Assembly: GCA_002682825.1 (NCBI GenBank)
Contig: NOKP01000035.1
Location: forward strand, 393,276-457,275
Source: Neonectria sp. B-13
Lineage: Eukaryota; Ascomycota; Sordariomycetes; Hypocreales; Nectriaceae
DNA: 64,000 nucleotides
Reading direction: 5' to 3'
Shown: positions 35,097 to 44,730 of the stretch, piece after piece
Layout of the letters: each line of letters opens with the position of its first letter
How positions within the stretch are numbered: the first letter of the stretch is position 1
The notes under the pieces: model-generated
Told to the model about the DNA's origin: nothing
Seen by the model: the letters and a program-made list of their open reading frames with translations, nothing else
The model's database searches: none
Program-made: the position numbers and the translations under genes

Positions 35097-35106
35097 ATAT
35101 TTATAA
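35097..35106 (-). promoter_or_regulatory. Possible TATA box of the GH3 gene
   Basis: The minus strand reads TTATAAATAT about 70 bp before the ATG at 35029. An upstream in-frame ATG at 35119 lies on the far side of this element, which supports 35029 as the start. Confidence 0.45.
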
Positions 35107-36034
35107 GGCTGGCGCTCATATCCCGGCTTGCCGCACTCTCCGGATATTACCCGGCTATCTCTTCGTATTTCGTCACACGCGACGCGGATCGCCACGTGCT
35201 AATCGGTCCTAATCCATTTTGAACCTCACCGCTATCAGCCCAAGGTCGAATCGGAGCAGAAGCCGCCAACGGTTCCAACTATTTTCTAGGGGCCTAGGGG
35301 CGTCATGAGGTATGTCGAAGGAATGAACCCCTGGAAATGCCAGCGTGGGGTAATTGGTCACCACTTAAAGTCCGCTCGGAAGTTATACCCGATGCTTGTC
35401 TGATGGCTTTACCCCGCGTCATCAGTCAATGCCATGTCAGTCGTGTTTTTATTCCGCAGTCGTGTAGTTCCGCGATGCTGGCAACTTCCACTGAGCAAAG
35501 CTTGGTGACATTGAACAACAAGTTTCCCATTCTTTAAACAGTTGTTTGCATACATGTTTCGTTGCAGTTACCTCGCGGAGCACAGTTAACACACCCATTC
35601 AATCCATTCGCTATAGATGCCGCCAGTAACAGTACATGGAAATAATCATAACTAAATTATAACTCACCGCTTGCATACCTCGATCGTCAATGAATAAAAA
35701 TAGAATGGCGAAAACTGCAAGGCTACACGCACGTTACATTACCTGCACAAAGGACTATTCCAATCATCGTACACCAAGAACTGCTCGAGTAAGCGAATCG
35801 TGCATCTGGTATCATCAGATAAAACCGACAATATGGCAGTGTAAGACGTACATTCTCACAACTAAAATACAACATGAGCATGGTAAGCGCTAAGAAAACT
35901 AAAATCTGACACAATTCCAACTATATTTACTTGAACGCGCCCCGTAAACTTGCGAGCCGAACTCCATTGACGTTGGCTGTGAACCAAGAAGCTTTCCGCC
36001 CGTCGAAATCGCAGAACGTCGGACCACGCTGAAC
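35107..36034. other. Intergenic, no gene seen
   Basis: About 0.9 kb between the divergent GH3 and thioesterase-like genes. Only short frames; no RNA gene or repeat recognised. Confidence 0.5.
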
Positions 36035-37079
36035 ATGGCAACTCTCTTCAAGCGACAAGCTAACTTGCAGCAAACGGGACCACACTCATACACAACGTCC
36101 CATCATGCAGATTGGACCATCGGTCCCAGTAAGTCTCGAACATACCACAACTTGTGAATGAACTGACACTACTGCTTCAGCATTGCATGGTGGCTCCGTG
36201 GCTGCTGTTATCCACCTCACTGCCGCGACGCACTTCACGACGACCCTCAAGAAATACAATCAGCCCGACGTCCTGACTCTTCACATCGAGTTTCTGCGAT
36301 ACTGTGCCTCCAAGAACTTCGACATCACAGTAACCGACCTCAAGCGCGGCGGCATCCACTGCACCATCCAGCTACAACTAGCACAAGAAGGCCAAGTTAA
36401 AGCCATCGCCATCGCCACGTCCACCAGCTTCGACGAATCCTTAGGCCCTACCGTCGCTACCGACTGGGCTCTGGACCCTCCCCCAAAGCCGATTCCCAAT
36501 TTCGCCAAGATTAAAGCTGGCGAGCCGGACGAGAACTGGATCCCTGGCCGTATCGCTGGCGAAATCATCCCCATATCACGTCACACAATGGTTCTCAGTC
36601 CACGAGGAGGTTTCCAGGTCGCCGGAATCTGCGATGCTTGGAATACGTTCACTGCCGAGCGCATGGACGCAACGTGTGTAACACTGCTATGCGACCTGAT
36701 TGCATCCATGTCGGATACTCTATTGCGCAACGGCGGTATGTACGATGCGCATAGCAAATTTGCGACGATGGAGGCATGGGAGAAAAAGAACCCGGGTGCG
36801 CTCTGCGAGATGACCAATTCACTCGCCGAAGCGGCTGACGCGAGCGTTTTCAATAACACAGTATCCATGGGCATCGAGTTCAAGAAGAAGATTCCCGAAA
36901 GCGGGATTCCGTGGACATTCACTCGAGCGGCGACTAAGAAATTGGAAGGCGGGAGGATGGACTTGGATGTCACGATATGTGATGAGCGAATGGAGTTGAT
37001 TTGCAATGCACGTCAAGTTATCTTGGTCCTGGACGCAAAGAAACGATTTAAAGGCACCAAGAAAAGCTCGAAACTGTAA
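36035..37079 (+). CDS. Acyl-CoA thioesterase-like double hot-dog protein
   Basis: Two exons (36035-36128, 36181-37079) joined by GTAAGT...GCTTCAG give 330 aa. The join restores the family opening, DWTIGP followed by TLHGGSVAAVIHL, typical of 4HBT_3/TesB-like thioesterases with two fused hot-dog domains. HIEFLRYCASKNFDITVTDL and QLAQEGQVKAIAIATSTSF follow the usual first hot-dog strands. These enzymes hydrolyse acyl-CoA, and relatives occur in fatty-acid and secondary metabolism. No signal peptide is seen. The basic C-terminus (KKRFKGTKKSSKL) ends in SKL, a good PTS1 peroxisomal targeting signal, so a peroxisomal location is likely. A severed transporter fragment begins just past its stop. Confidence 0.8.
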
Positions 37080-37084
37080 TCTTT

Positions 37085-37303
37085 AATACTGATAGAAGCT
37101 AGACATACGCCTAATGGGTATTGAGGCTCCTCTGTGGGTATGAGTTCGGCGTCTTTAGCGACCTTCTCCATCTGTGTTTGTGCCTCCTCGTCAACGTCGG
37201 TGGTTGAGTCAGACTCCTTATCAGCCAGAGCTGATGGCGCTACATGATGGGTCTTGTCGTGCTCCTTCTCGGGGTTGGCCCCTGGGTTATCGGCTAGAGA
37301 CAT
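37085..37303 (-). pseudogene. 5' fragment of an MFS transporter gene
   Basis: From ATG 37303 the frame encodes a hydrophilic, acidic N-terminus (MSLADNPGANPEKEHDKTHH ... TEEPQYPLGVCLASIS). That is how cytosolic tails of fungal MFS (DHA-type) transporters lead into the first membrane helix. The similarity stops within about ten residues of the helix start, exactly where the thioesterase stop codon (37079) is reached on the other strand. No further transporter sequence is seen nearby. Confidence 0.55.
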
Positions 37304-38597
37304 CGCATCTAAGCGTAAGGTAGCATGGTTGTTGACAAGTTGTATAATGTGAAATTGTGAGATCGTGAAATCGTGGTAACGAAGTGCTGCGCTATCGAAG
37401 TAGTTGAGTGCGTGAAGTTTTTGGCAAGAGGTATGCGGCGTTAGAGGAATTCTGTGTGTTCCTTATAGTAATCAGCACCTACCTTCGTTGAGTATGGGAA
37501 GCATCTAACGAGATAAACTTGATCGTCTGCCTCACATCATCTCCGCCGGGCTGTAACCCGTAATGGCAAAGGCCGGCCGTTGCTTCTCCTGCACCGTGGG
37601 CTCTCGTCCGAGATCACGACAGAGCGAGTGACAAACGCACATCATGATCAGAACTATTTTGATCATTGCCGATACATCGAATGCTCAGAGTGATTCATGT
37701 GATTCATCTTGAATACGGGGTATGAAACATGCGTTACGTGTAAAAGAAATGCATAGAAGTGGCAGAATGTGCACAACGATAAGGGACATCTACAGTTGCA
37801 CCCAGTTCATACACAGGGACTGGGTCAGACCCAATATGCTACCGAACTGGGAATCCCTGAGACTGAGTGGGATCGAGGGTGTTGGGGTTAGCTAGTACAT
37901 AGTATTAGGGCCTCTAAATTTGTCCAGACAACTGGACTACCCCCCCAACGGCCGACAGGCAACTTCGCAGGTCAAGTGAACCATGCCTCAGTATGTGTGA
38001 GGCTTGCCCGCCAATTGTCAATACAGAAGTTCACACGAACTGCATTCATATAAACTTACCTTATGCGGCAATCTCAGCTCTGGAGCGGGCCTGAAGACCA
38101 GTCGGCCGACTTTCCTCACATTTCGAAGCAAATAACAAGCATGATCATATCATGTAATGCAGAGTTCTGACCTGACATAAGGTTCCAACAAAACGGCCAC
38201 CCCACCAACTTAGATTGGGCGCCCGACTTGCCTATTGGAGCGCTGGTCCGAGTTCTCCACCTCGCTGTTCGAGAGTGAAATTAGCGATATCCTCTTTACC
38301 TATTTAGCCTAAGGTACTCTGTACCTGCGTGAACTGGTGTGAGGTGTTGCCATGTTATTTTCTATCTTTCTTCACGCTGTACATCCAGCATGACAAGGTC
38401 AGTGTTGCTAACCTTCCTAGTCCAATGCTGAAACGCTCGGCACATGTCGTAACGTCATCCGTTAGATGGGGCTTTGTCAGCCGACAAACTTTGGTCTACA
38501 GCGGCTTTTCCTTCTTCCAAGACCCAGGGATCGTCCCCAGCGGTTAAAAGCCTTCCATTCGCGCGCCAAACCTGTCTCTCACCATCAATCTTCCAAA
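37304..38597. other. Intergenic, no gene seen
   Basis: About 1.3 kb upstream of both the transporter fragment and the beta-lactamase-like gene. Short frames only. Confidence 0.45.
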
Positions 38598-40068
38598 ATG
38601 GCGTCTTTCGAAGAAATTGTTGACTCTGTTCGCCACCCTCGTGGAGACGATAAAAACCCCCTGTCGCGAGTCACGCTTGGAGCTGTGAACAAAGATGGTA
38701 CGGAGCTTGTATAACTCGATATCGCCCCATGCTAATCCTACGGGCGCTTTAGGTTCCTTCCACTATGCCAAGGCCTTTGGAGAGGAGTCAAATGACAACA
38801 TGGAGACAGATGGCGTGCATCTCATCGCCTCAGCTACCAAATTCGTCACCACTGTGGCTGTGATGCAATGCGTGGAGAGAGGACAGCTGGATCTGGATGT
38901 AGGCATTGCGAAAATCCTGCCAGAATGGGAAAACCCCCAGGTCTTGACAGGATTCGACGAAAACGATGAACCAATCTTTCGACCCTCTACGAAGGCCATC
39001 ACTCTACGGCAAGTCTTTGAGTTACATGAAGTAAGGCTAAAAGGACACACTAACGGGAAGTTCCTTCTTCAGGCACCTCCTCACTCACTCGAGCGGCATG
39101 ACCTATGTCCACATGGAGCCGCTTTTGACACGATACGCTCAGCTCCCAACCGTCCCACCCCGTAGTCCGCACTCTATTGTAAGCAATCGCATTGTCATGT
39201 TGGACTGCTCTCACTAACCATATAATACAGATCAAAAAGTTCTATCAAGTTCTGGTATTTGAGCCAGGTAGCCGCTGGATATATTCCCCGGGCGTTGACT
39301 GGGCTGGCCTCATGGTAAGTGCCAATCTTCTCTACAGGTTGGCGATGAGAATTGACGAGAACACTCGCACAGGTCGAACGAGTCACTTCCATGAGGCTGG
39401 GTGATTACATGAAGCGTCACATCTTTGACGTCGTGTCCACCAAAGACATTACCTTTCATCTAGAGACTCGAGAGGATATGCGAGCTCGACTGGTACACCA
39501 GTGGGAGCGAGTTGATGGAGTCCTCCGCATCCCAAAGAACCCCCTGTGGCCCGCCCAGATTGATGACGATCTCGGCGGCGGTGGATTATACGCCACCGTG
39601 AATGCACTGCTCAAGATCTACCAGGGCATCCTGAATGAGAAACTGCTTCGTGCAGAAACCATCAAAACCATGTTCCAACCACACTTGGAGAGCAACACCG
39701 GTCTCGACAACCAAGACGAATATTCGTCGTCCTTCCGCATGGCGATTTTCAACGCCGTCCCTCCTGACGTCCCTGTGAGCTTTGGACTAGGTGGCTTGAT
39801 CAACCTCGCTGCAGTTCCGAGCCGGCGATCGGCTCATTCGCTCACGTGGTCCGGGATGCCGAATTGCTATTGGGCAAGTATTAAACATCAACGTATTGTA
39901 AAGACATCTAGCTAACTTGTTGTTCGATAGTGGATTGATTTGGAGAAGGGCGTCGCCGGCGTCTATTTGTCACAGATGGTTCCGAGTGGGGATGAGCAGG
40001 CTGTCAAGCTGTTGACCGAGTTTGAGAAATTCGTTTACAAGAGTCTTGAAAACTTGAACGACCAATGA
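38598..40068 (+). CDS. Beta-lactamase-like serine hydrolase
   Basis: Six exons (38598-38697, 38753-39008, 39073-39178, 39231-39314, 39373-39873, 39931-40068) give 394 aa. The class C beta-lactamase/transpeptidase fold is shown by the catalytic SxxK at S60-K63 (LIASATKFVTT), RHLLTHSSGMTY, and WIYSPGVDWAGLMVERV, which carries the Tyr of the YxN-type motif. Two introns start with GC (GCAAGT at 39009 and at 39874) rather than GT. Both are needed to give RHLLTHSSG and NCYW|WIDLEKG. Fungal members include the LovD-type acyltransferases and esterases, but most are uncharacterised, so the substrate is unknown. No signal peptide is evident. A broken relative follows at 40740. Confidence 0.85.
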
Positions 40069-40739
40069 AAGTGTAGCAGAGACTCGGAACACAGTCGTGG
40101 AGCAAGATGAACATGTTGTGTTGATTGGCCAATGCTAGAAAGCCTGACACTTACTTAAAGCGCTTGGATATAAAAGACGGCCATACGCAACCTCCATTCT
40201 CACAGACCACAGGGATGACTTGCTACCCTTGAGTAACGTACATGATAGGGTCGGCGGATCTCGACCACATGGTCGTAGGCCTGGGCCGACCAGGACCTCG
40301 GAAACATCAGCGACCTCAACATTGACTTTGCACAATAGGCTTTATGGTGAACTTTTGTGCACATGTGGCTTAGTTATGCTAGCTAAGCCACTACCCAACT
40401 CAGGGTCGCTCAGTCTCGGCTCCGGCTAACAGCAGCGAGGCTCCGGGTAGGGATTGAATGGATGAGACACGTTAATGAAGGAAGATTGCGTCTTGTAGTC
40501 TGTGTGGCAGCGGAATAAGTTATGTTCTGGATGAAGTTGTCTGAGTATGGCCTGAATGATTTGCCTCGTGGCTTTCTTCCTTGTCTAGGCCATGTCGCAG
40601 CCTTTATCAACACCTTCCAACCCCTGAACCAAGACGTTGGCTCTATCACTGGAGCATACAGATGTTTCAAAAACCAGCCTTCGCTAAAAGCTCTCTTCTT
40701 TTCCTTAAGCATGGGTCGTATGAGCAGCAGGTAAGTACC

Positions 40740-41400
40740 GAGGCACTGCGGGCACGGGGACATCTTCTGTGGACTCTCACAATTATGGGGCAACAACTCG
40801 ACAGGGCAGCTTCTGTCTCCGGTCTCCGGTCTCCGGCCTCTACGCATTTCCGAGTGCTCCGTACGGGGCCCTCCAATCCTTCACTCACGATACCGTCTGC
40901 TGGCTCGCCTCTTGTACCAAACTCATGACGACGATCGCGGCCCTCCAAGTTGTCGAATGCGGCCTCCTTTTCATTGACACCGACATTGCGTCCATCCCCG
41001 AGCTTGCCAAGACACAAATCCTTATCGACGTGAACGAAACCGGCCCCGTCTTCCGTCCACGCTCGCGCCCAATCACGCTCAGGAGCCTCCTCACACACTC
41101 CTCGGGTTGGTGTACGAATCAATGGATCCCAAATTGACGGCCCGGGGCGAGTGGGTGCGGATGAACTCTCTAGAAGAGGCAGCTCTGCTAGATTCGAAGG
41201 ACCCTGCCGAGGCATTTTTTGGCACCACTGCTGTTTGAGCCGGACGAGGGGCGGGCGTATAGTCCGGGCTTAGACTGGGTCGGGATTGCGGTAACGAGGG
41301 TCTCTGGGTTGTCGCTTACACAATACTTTGAACAGTATTTATGAAGACCGCTAGGGATGGACATGGCGCCTTCTCAAATATCGGTTAACCGTTACATAAA
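40740..41400 (+). pseudogene. Broken beta-lactamase-like gene
   Basis: Homologous to the preceding gene: DTVCWLASCTKLMTTIAAL holds the SxxK motif, then PVFRPRSRPITLRSLLTHSS. A missing base right after this shifts the frame, and LVYESMDPKLTARGEWVR continues in another frame. A second shift occurs near 41217 before LFEPDEGRAYSPGLDWVG. It stops after the next alignment block, with no counterpart of the last 200 or so residues. The N-terminal part is also poor (a CTCCGGT repeat near 40820). It is closer to other family members than to its neighbour, so it is not a recent tandem copy. Confidence 0.75.
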
Positions 41401-42171
41401 CCTTTATTGTCTCTAATTCTAGCCTCGAATCCCTTGATGACTTAGTCGTGAAGTTTAAAGAGAAGGAAGATGGCGGCATATCATGACCAACGAGGAGAGT
41501 GAGGAAATACGGGCGCCGAAGAAAAAGGATTTTGGACCCGGTTGAGTCATATGATTTTGCGCAAGGAAGCCGCCGCTAGTAAATTTAAAAACGACGGTAG
41601 ACGCTTGCCATGGGAGTTATGGATATGAGTAGTAGGTATTAGGTCGCTTTAGAATATTGTAAATTATCATGGCGCAGGTATTGATGCTTGAAAGTAACTT
41701 TGTTTACGCTCAAAATGCCAACATACAGCCATCAATGAGCGTAGGGGTGAAAAGCGTAGCAGAAAGATAGAACATGAGCGTTCATTGGGATTAGTGCACT
41801 CAAGATTTGCTTCAACTTGAATATTCTTTCTACTTTATGAAAGAGAAAATAGGAATTTATTTAATGCATACTTCAAGTATAACTTGGGTGTGAGAGTTTG
41901 TGTCTTGGAAAAGCATAAAGGTCTATATCTTGTAAAGCGTGGTTTAAAAACTTGACATAAAGACCGGCCTTGCGTATTTCTTGTGCTATCGAGGAAATTA
42001 TCAGACCGACCGGGAATGGAAGACATTAGCACTCCCACCTAGAAGCTTTTCACACTCTTCACCCCTAGATGTGTGCCCTACATCCTTGCCCGCGATCTCT
42101 GACAAGCAAGTTTGGCTCTTTGTCGCTTGTTGAGACAGCATTTCTTGTGACAGAAACTCGGAAATCGTTAG
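41401..42171. other. Intergenic, no gene seen
   Basis: About 0.8 kb, AT-rich in places, between the broken hydrolase gene and the minus-strand membrane protein gene. Nothing recognised. Confidence 0.5.
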
Positions 42172-44100
42172 TTACCAACCATGAGGGCGACTGGTGCGGC
42201 TAGAGAGCCGAGCTGCCTGGTGTAGGTTGTTCTCTACCTTCCTAAGCTGTCGGTGTAGGTTACCCAATTGGTCAGACTGGGCCATGCAATGGCGAAAAGC
42301 ATCCCTCATATGCTTGATTGTAAGCATTTCCAGTGCTTCCCTCATGCACCTCATCCTCGTCAGACCAAAATGTTGTATTATGTGATCCATCTTATCAACT
42401 GTCATTCTTACTTCCCTTTGGGCGTGCTCGAGCATCAATGTGACGTGTACAATGAAGGGCCGAAGGATTCGCAGTCGGTTAAGGGTATTGGATGCTTCGT
42501 CAATAAGCGTGGGCCTGGGACCGGAAGAAGTTAGTTCTCTGATTTGTTTAGGGTAAGAGGTATGACTGTGTACGTACCTAGCATCGCTGTCAATGACACT
42601 CTGCAAGAATGGCACAATTCTGTCCGTTTCCGCCCCCAATGCTTGTCTCAGGTTGTCAAGAGGCACTTCAATAACTGGAATCAAGTCCTTGAACCAGTTC
42701 CGAAAAGTCCTGACATCATTGGTGAAATCGTGTGCAGGCCCATGAGAGATGGGGAGACCCACAATGGTATCACCAAGATCCCAGAAGACCTGGATATTGA
42801 GGAAATAGTAAAGGGCGTTGAGGTTGTGAGACAAGATTGCTACGTGCTCGAACATCTGCCTCATACTCTCTTGAGCATCGAAGATCCTCTGATGCTCGGC
42901 GGTAAAGGCTGCCAACGCTGTCTTGATCTGCCTAGACCAACGCGCAACGGCGTCGATGGTTGTAACTTCGCTCAAGAAGTTGCGCTCTTCCGGCTGTATG
43001 TCAGACCGTAGCATTACCCAAACTCGTGACAGATTTTGGACGGAGGCAGAAGACTTTTGGAGAGCGCCGAGAAGATCCTCAATCGACTTTGGAACATCTG
43101 GTTTACCAAGGATGCTGGTGAGATTTTTTATCCGAGACTGCCGCTCAGGTTCTCCCAACGGCCAATTCTCCCAGTGTTTCATCGGCTCAGATTCTCTATC
43201 TTGGCCTGGGAGATAAGAACCAAAGTCTGTGAGGCCAACGTAGAGGGGAAGGCCCAGTGGGAGAATGGCGTGACTCACGTCTAGAAGCGTGCCGGGAAGC
43301 TCAGCGTAGGGCAGAGCTGGCTCGGGTAGAGGCCAGAGTTGCAATACAAACCACATCCACGACTGGCAGAGTAGATGTATGAAGGAAGAGAGAGAAATAT
43401 CGCTGCCCAGAACTGTGTACACAAGGTACTGGAGTAAGTAGAAAACTGGGAAGGGTACCAATAGGAATACATGTACCAGATACAGTTCATGATGAGCCAA
43501 GTGTTGTTCGACTGTCAGAGGATCGACGCGGAGACGATGGTTCCATAGGACCCGGAGGTTTCCTCCAGCCGACTGCTCGACACGGTTCAGGAAATCCAGG
43601 TACTTTGCTCTAGCAGTTCTAGGCTGGTAGAAATGCAGCACAATATCCATGGACACCATCCATGATTTTCTTGCCACAGCCAGAAATTGTTCGTCAGTCA
43701 GTTCAAGGTCGACAGGTTGGGGCTGGCCGTTGGGCAATACTTGATTGGTAGGAGGAGGAGGAGGCACAGGAGGTGCAGGAAGTGCAGGAAGTGCAGGAAG
43801 TGCAGGAGGCGCAGGGGGAACCAGAAGGGCAGGAGGAGAAGGAGGAGGATCTCTCTGGAGGCAGCCTATAGTATCGAAAAAGTCCGGGTCAATAGGTTGA
43901 GGGAGAGGCAAAGCAGGTAAACCACTGTCCGATACAGGGCTGGGGAGCTGATCGTTTTCCCATTCCTCGACCAAAGCGACATAAAAGTTGACTTCGCTTT
44001 CGTCGGTATCACTTTCGTTGTCTTTGACGACGTTGAAGTCGATGGTGTGATGCTTGTAAGGTCGACGCTCTCGGGCGTTGAACTGGAGGGCGATGGGCAT
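42172..44100 (-). CDS. Uncharacterised proline-rich membrane protein
   Basis: Open frame of 642 codons. A 63-bp stretch (42577-42515; GTACGTAC...GTCCCAG, with AACTAAC branch) has all signs of an in-frame intron, giving about 621 aa. The N-terminus is acidic, then residues about 85-125 are an Ala/Leu/Pro-rich low-complexity run with clusters of Pro. A hydrophobic stretch (LYLVHVFLLVPFPVFYLLQY and WMWFVLQLWPL) predicts two or more membrane spans near residues 215-265. The C-terminal half is helical and charged. I recognise no named family. It lies next to a GTPase gene that also has a proline-rich N-terminus; a shared function is a guess. Confidence 0.7.
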   Translation of the reverse strand: MPIALQFNARERRPYKHHTIDFNVVKDNESDTDESEVNFYVALVEEWENDQLPSPVSDSGLPALPLPQPIDPDFFDTIGCLQRDPPPSPPALLVPPAPPALPALPALPAPPVPPPPPTNQVLPNGQPQPVDLELTDEQFLAVARKSWMVSMDIVLHFYQPRTARAKYLDFLNRVEQSAGGNLRVLWNHRLRVDPLTVEQHLAHHELYLVHVFLLVPFPVFYLLQYLVYTVLGSDISLSSFIHLLCQSWMWFVLQLWPLPEPALPYAELPGTLLDVSHAILPLGLPLYVGLTDFGSYLPGQDRESEPMKHWENWPLGEPERQSRIKNLTSILGKPDVPKSIEDLLGALQKSSASVQNLSRVWVMLRSDIQPEERNFLSEVTTIDAVARWSRQIKTALAAFTAEHQRIFDAQESMRQMFEHVAILSHNLNALYYFLNIQVFWDLGDTIVGLPISHGPAHDFTNDVRTFRNWFKDLIPVIEVPLDNLRQALGAETDRIVPFLQSVIDSDARYVHSHTSYPKQIRELTSSGPRPTLIDEASNTLNRLRILRPFIVHVTLMLEHAQREVRMTVDKMDHIIQHFGLTRMRCMREALEMLTIKHMRDAFRHCMAQSDQLGNLHRQLRKVENNLHQAARLSSRTSRPHGW

Positions 44101-44730
44101 CTTGATTTTGGTACCGAGTGTTGTATTGCGTGGTGGTCGAATAGTTGGGTGAGTTCAGACGCGAGTAGGAAAATATGGTAGGAAACGATTTACTGTAGTT
44201 GGGTGGGACTGGATACGGGACGAGCCCAAGATAAATAGAAAATTAGCCATGTATTACAATGCAATGTTACGATGATCAAGCGAACGGAGTCTTGGATTGA
44301 AATGGAGAACAACGGTGACTAAATATTTTGGCTTTGTTCTCTGAGCTATGTTCTTTGTACATGGTCTGGATGAACAGCACCCGGTAGGATGTTTTGGTGT
44401 AAAGAACCGAAGAACATTTGTTCACGACTCACCGTATCACACCAAAAACAGGATCGATGTTCCGGTATTAAAGAACGAAAGTTCATACGCACAGTTTTGG
44501 CTGTATGGCCATATTCTGCCCCATCACCCACGATGACCTCATCACCCGCAATAAGAAGCAGGATAAAGAGACTATGAGCTAAACAGAAATAAAACAAACA
44601 TGAATAACAATACAGTAGTTAATCAGCTATCTCTTTAGAAATGAAGAGAAAACTGTATTACTTATTAATAGCCCTCTGGTTAAGAAGCTTACTGTTTCAA
44701 CTATAATACTTAAAGCTAAAATTTCAGGAG
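44101..44730. other. Intergenic, no gene seen
   Basis: About 0.6 kb between the upstream end of the membrane-protein gene and the 3' end of the GTPase gene. Only short frames. Confidence 0.5.

Noticed and set aside
35030..35119. Upstream GH3 start at 35119
   Set aside because: It lies upstream of the probable TATA element and puts 30 residues before a normal signal peptide.
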